From NCBI GenBank assembly GCA_951812925.1, contig OX638368.1, positions 161,992,492-162,056,491 on the forward strand: a stretch of 64,000 bases of DNA, given 5' to 3'. Shown here piece after piece: positions 59,136 through 64,000 of the stretch; within the stretch, counting starts at the first letter, position 1, and each line of letters starts with the position of its first letter. This stretch comes from Calliopum simillimum. Taxonomy: Eukaryota; Arthropoda; Insecta; Diptera; Lauxaniidae. The notes under the pieces were generated by a model that saw nothing but the letters and a program-made list of their open reading frames with translations, had not been told where the DNA came from and ran no database searches. The translations under genes and the position numbers were made by a program.

Positions 59136-61795
59136 TTTTCCGGAAAATGGAAAATTTCCCAGACAGCTCGAAATTACTGTTGAAAAATAGCTCCAAATTC
59201 CCAACCAAAAAACATCGAAATTCGTAAAACCTGCATAGCTCACTTTATGGACCTATCAGTTTCACATTATCAAGTAAATTTTTAGTGAAAACAGAAAACA
59301 ATTTTATTATTTTTTAACAAAATGTCATCCGTTTCATACTGAACTACTTTTGCCTCAAAATGGTAACTAGGCCCTTTGGTAAAGCCACTCCTCAATTATA
59401 AGGTGAATAGAATTGACCTTCATAAGCATTTCTAGAGCAACTGAAGGGGCAGGCTCTCGATATCTAGTAAGCTTTTCTGATGATCCTTGGTATTAATGTG
59501 TATCCTTTTAAAATAAAATAAAATTAATATTTTGTTGTAAAGTACTTATCTACTGCGAGTAAAGAACCACAAAGAAACTTCTTACCAAATTTATCTCGTG
59601 CCACATAGACGGTAAGCACAAAAATAAAATCTGCTTGCGAAGGTGTATTTTAGTAAAAAAAAGTACAATGTGTCGGTGCTACATCTCATCCGCCGTTACA
59701 GCCTGAAAATGAAAAATCAATCAACGTCGATTGATTGTCAATCCTAAGTTTACAACATCGGATACAAACATAGTAGGATACCGCTATGTATAAAAATCAA
59801 TGCAAAATGCATATTGAAATGCCATTCATGAATGAAGGAGCAACAGACAGACAGACCGATAGGCAGACTGCCAGACGAGAAAAAAGAAGAAGCAACTAAA
59901 ACAACCCTTAAATATTGACAATTTCGTAGTGAGTACCTGAAAACTGAAATGTGTTCAACTCTCTCAAGGATTTAATTGATTCAGAATTACGCTACATCTT
60001 CAAATTACCCATTCAACGCACTTTCATACACAAACTCAATAGATATGTATATGAAGGTGGGTCGCCAAAGAAAATTGTTTTGGTAACCATAAAAATATGT
60101 TTCATAGCTTATTATTAGACTTTTCACAAAATATTTGGACTCTGATGAAAACATAGCATATTTTGAGGCGCTAAATTAAAGTGGTGTCATGTTTGAAATT
60201 AGAGATTGGTCACTTTTTCTAAAATCGAAGCTCAGAGAGCCACTTTTCCAACAGCTTTTGATGCTGAACTTAAACATTTTTTATTATTTTTGTGAATTTG
60301 TTTTTTGCGATATATAGCCAAACGAAAAGAGATTCGTATGAAATACATGTTGTGTTCCTGGTCCAAATAAAACTCTAGCCATATTAAAGTTTTTACTAGA
60401 GTCAAAATATTTTGTGCAAAGCCTTAGAATAAGCTAAGAAACATATGTATAATATACCATTGAAATTTTTACATTGTATATATTTCAATGGTTACCAGAA
60501 ATCCATCTTAGTTTTTTTTTTTTTTGCATATTGGTCGACCCACTTTAATGTACATACCCGAGTATTTTAAATAAATTAATTTTTCTTTATAAAAATCCCA
60601 TTAACCAGTTTATTTTTAGGAGCGGGTTCGTTCTAGTGCTTAGAAATCTGATATTTCCAATATGATTTCTATCACACTATAATGTTGTTTATTTGTATAG
60701 CGGTAGCCAGGCAGGGAAACTACCAGTTTGTATGAGTGAAGCATACAGCTGATCAAATATGTTGTGCTTGAATGAATGAATGAGTTAATGATGAAACAAC
60801 GGTGTAACATTTGGATTGATGAAATCCTACAGAAAAAATTTGCACTTCACATGCGACTGAAAATAAATAAATAAATTAAAAAAAAGGATGCGCCAATCTG
60901 AAAATTCTTGCGTAACCTCAGGCTGGCTAAAAAAAAATCCCGTTATTTTGACAGTTACTTCTTGAGTAAATAAAACAAGAGATAATTACGGTAGTTGGTA
61001 TCTTTCACATTGCATTGTTTTCTCAGTGCGTGCGTTGGCTGCGTTGCAATATGAAAACATACGGCACGAGACAAAAATAAAAAGCAGTAAAGTTGCATTA
61101 CACTGCAAGAAATGGTTTCGAATATGAAAAGCAAAGCTATTTATAGCAGGAATTTAAGGGCGATTTATGATTCGCAACATATTTATTTAAAACATTTATT
61201 GAATAGACTGCGAAATGAGCGTAATTCTGCGAAAAAACTTATTTTGTTGACAATTTTTACAAATATCCTTAAAATTTTGACAGAGTTTTTGAATCACTCT
61301 AACACATTTTTGAAATATCCAGTTTCAGGAATTTTTCAGTTTCCAATTCTTGTCAACTTTTGCTCGAAAGGGACCAAAAAATTACCAAAAATTCCGAAAA
61401 AATTCTCATCAATTCTTTGAAGGATTCTAAGCATTTTACGTCCTAAAAAACTTTTTAGTAGATGCCTTGGTTTTGAGTAAACGTAGCATTTTGCTGAAAA
61501 ACGTGAGCTTAACAACTGAAAACTCAGTTTGATAAATTTATGAAAAATTGTAAAATAATTCAAAACCTTCTGATAGAACTTACACGTATTTTTTGGACAG
61601 TTCCAAGCATTTTTTGCCTCTTAAAACTTTTTTCGTAAGATGCCTTGCTTTTGAGATTAAAAACGGTTTACCGACCACATAATTAAAAAACGTGAAAAAG
61701 TCGATTTTGGGACGCGAATATTATCTATACCCCAAACAAAAAAATAATAATTTTTAAACGTCAAAATTTTTACAATTACATGGTCTTTATTTCAT
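59136..61795. other. Intergenic, no gene recognised
   Basis: AT-rich sequence with a CAGA-type simple repeat at about 59840-59870, A/T runs, and only short domain-free reading frames. Confidence 0.4.
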
Positions 61796-61799
61796 AAGC

Positions 61800-62602
61800 A
61801 CCCTTGGGTATCCATTTTGTTATGAAAACTAGTTTGCCTTGGCCAAACATTAAATACCCTAGACTGCAGTATTTTGAAAATTTTGCTTGTAGGGGAGGTG
61901 CCACGCCCTCTTGTCCGAGTTCACCCAGTTTTTGCGCAGAGCGTGCATTTATAGTCTTTAGTTTTTGAGTGAAATTTAGTTGGATTATCTAAAAAAACTC
62001 TTTCACTATAATACTTTGAAATTTTTGCTTATATGGGAGATGCCACGGCCTCTTGTCAGATTTCACTCAGGTTTTGCTCAGAGCTTGAATTCATAGTTCT
62101 AAGTATCAGAGTAAAATTTAGTTTCATTATCTCAAAGAACACTTTCAGTATAGCGTTTTGAAGCATCAGCTTGTATGGGAGGTGCCATTGCCTCTTGTCC
62201 GAGCTCACCAAGTTTTTGCTCAGAGCTTGCGCTTACAATTCATAGTATTTATGTGTATTTAAGTTGCATTGTCGTGAAAAATACTCCAAAAGTTGCATTT
62301 TGAATGTATTTTTTGTATAGGCGGTAGGCGTGTCCGTTGAGCAATTTCGCCCGTTTTCAATTTTACGAGCTAACTTTTATGACGGAGGCAGCGTACTGAA
62401 TTTCATTGAATTATCTTGCTCAGTTTTTCCAAAAAAATGTATTTCCACTCACAGCCAGCCAGACAGACGGAAATGGCTATATCGGCTCAAGAGGTAACGC
62501 TGACCAGGAATATGTATACTTTTCTATATCTGCCACGCCTCCTTCTTTGCGTTACAAACGGAAGGACAAAGTGAATATACCCTGGATGTAGGGTATAAAA
62601 AA
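61800..62602 (-). repeat. Interspersed noncoding repeat, copy C (longest)
   Basis: This is the reverse complement of the 34518-35124 copy. It starts near GGCCAAACATTAAATACCCT (61843) and contains three successive units with GGGAGGTGCCACG followed by CCTCTTGTCCGA. Then come GACAGACGGAAATGGCTATA, ACGCTGACCAGGAATATGTA, and GCGTTACAAACGGAAGG, ending at TAGGGTATAAAAA. Copy number of the internal unit varies between copies A, B and C. Noncoding. Confidence 0.65.
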
Positions 62603-62605
62603 AAT

Positions 62606-64000
62606 TAGGCATGCAGATATCGTTTCTAAGAGTTCTTCTAACTTTTGAGTTGGTTGCGGAATTATTTTTTTGTTTCATACAAAATCGGACCGGTCTAATG
62701 CACTTATTACTTAATTCGAAAAAAAGTAGCCCAGTAACTTGCATGCAATTTCTGAATAAGTAGATTTTTGGTGAAAAATCATAATTTTGAAAATCCTGAT
62801 GTGCAATGGTTTGATCTATTTAAGATTTTTCACGCTCACCGTGCAATGCGCAAAGTTCAACGCAACGATAAAATGTTATAACCCATTAGTTTAAAATTTA
62901 AATTTCTTTATGTGTAGTGACAAAAAAATTTTAAAAAATCCCTGTCCATAACCCCAGGCCATAAATATGGCAACAAACGATTGTCACTCTGCTTTAAAGG
63001 CAAATTTACCTTGAGCCTGATTTTTTTCTTCCAGAAAAAATCAGAGAATGAAACAAAACAAAAATAAATAAGTTCGAATAAACAGAAAACACACGCCACC
63101 GTGTTAAAAGTGAACAAACAACCAAAAGCAAATGATGAAGCTGACGATGAGCGCACGTGGTTGAAAGCAGGGAGGGTGAACTACGCAGGATCTGAAGTGA
63201 ATCCTGCATCAGCAGCAAAACTACTCATAAGAGCGAATATCAAAGCATTTCATTTGTACTGCCACTGATTTTGCTTTGAATGTGGCACGCGACACAACAG
63301 CAACAACAACAACAATCAAATGCGACCTACCTTAGACCATACCTTGTGAAACCTGTGTCCTGATATTAACAACAACAAAAATGCGAAAAGGAATACGAAA
63401 ATATTGCAATTGAGCACAAAAAAAGTAATCTCACACAAAAGCCAAATCTAAATAAAATTTGCGAAATGCAAACGCATACACGCACATGCCATGTCCTTTG
63501 CATATCCTTTTATGTGCACCTTTTAATGAAGGGGCCCAACGCACTGATAATGACTTTGTGTACTGATGTATGAATACCCCTATGCCTGCTGCTTCGGTTC
63601 GTGCGTTCGTTGCCTTTTCATGATCCGCTTTTGTTGAACGCTTTGTACTTTTGATTTTTCTCGGTTTTACCTCAATCGAACGTGCAAAATTCATGGTTTC
63701 AGAAGGTATGGGACTATGGGTACATATCTATCAAGGGATGCTCATAACGGTTGTTGTTCTTATTGTGTATTTTTGGTGGTAGCATTTTTTTGCTTTGGTT
63801 TTCCAAAAGTAATCAACGTTACCGTTCGCCCTCATCCACCTTTCAAACGGTGCACATTAAAGTCGTTAAGGCGATGTATCGTACACACAATCATGCGATG
63901 TGTTCCGCAATGGAAAGAGTGCAATTGCGCTACCGATTCGCACGTGAAATAAAAACTTCGTTTCGTTGGTACACAATCAGTATTTTAGGAATAGTGAATA
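62606..64000. other. Intergenic to right edge, no gene recognised
   Basis: The region from about 63000 is less AT-rich, with a CAACAA-type simple run near 63297-63317 and overlapping short frames on both strands. None shows a domain or splice pattern. It could include regulatory or untranslated exon sequence of a gene beyond the window. Confidence 0.35.

Noticed and set aside
1..64000. LTR retrotransposons, CRISPR arrays, rRNA genes
   Set aside because: No paired LTRs with gag-pol, no spaced identical repeats and no rRNA sequence were seen.

Overview
This is an AT-rich eukaryotic window with long introns and very few coding bases. Its His-, Gln- and Asn-rich zinc-finger exons, insect-type retrotransposon and dense small DNA transposons suggest a dipteran, probably a higher (cyclorrhaphan) fly. 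The species cannot be fixed from the sequence.

One host gene is supported. It lies on the minus strand and runs off the left edge. Three coding exons join with matching phases: a small ATG exon (45997-45904), exon 2 (12850-12672) and exon 3 (10040-9114). They encode about the first 400 residues of a transcription factor. Splicing exons 2 and 3 restores a complete C2H2 zinc finger, and a second finger sits near the end of exon 3. I propose the N-terminal part of the long isoform of zfh1, a ZEB-family repressor; the identity is inferred, not searched. The probable leader and promoter lie at about 46.0-47.5 kb, where base composition is less AT-rich and a GAGA tract occurs.

The first intron is about 33 kb. 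It and the flanking intron hold many palindromic, foldback or MITE-like elements (524-1242, 4257-6493, 10233-10602, 11415-12435, 16868-18253, 21017-21760, 22403-23968, 31056-32759). Several boundaries can be read exactly. A hAT element with a decayed transposase has a perfect 8-bp target duplication. A 393-bp element flanked by TTA sits in one arm of a palindrome whose other arm preserves the empty site. A 162-bp element sits in another palindrome in the same way.

Upstream of the gene (47.5-64 kb) is transposon-rich. A non-LTR retrotransposon (about 51.85-56.57 kb) keeps an ORF1 tail, an APE endonuclease and a reverse transcriptase, with frameshifts and a poly(A) tail. Its 3' end is interrupted by a 1130-bp TIR element that carries an apparently spliced small gene. 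A second TIR element abuts the poly(A) tail, and a foldback element with a CpG-rich core follows at 58.1-59.1 kb. Degenerate repeats with a GGGCGTGGCAC or GGGCGGTGCCACGCC motif recur across the window.
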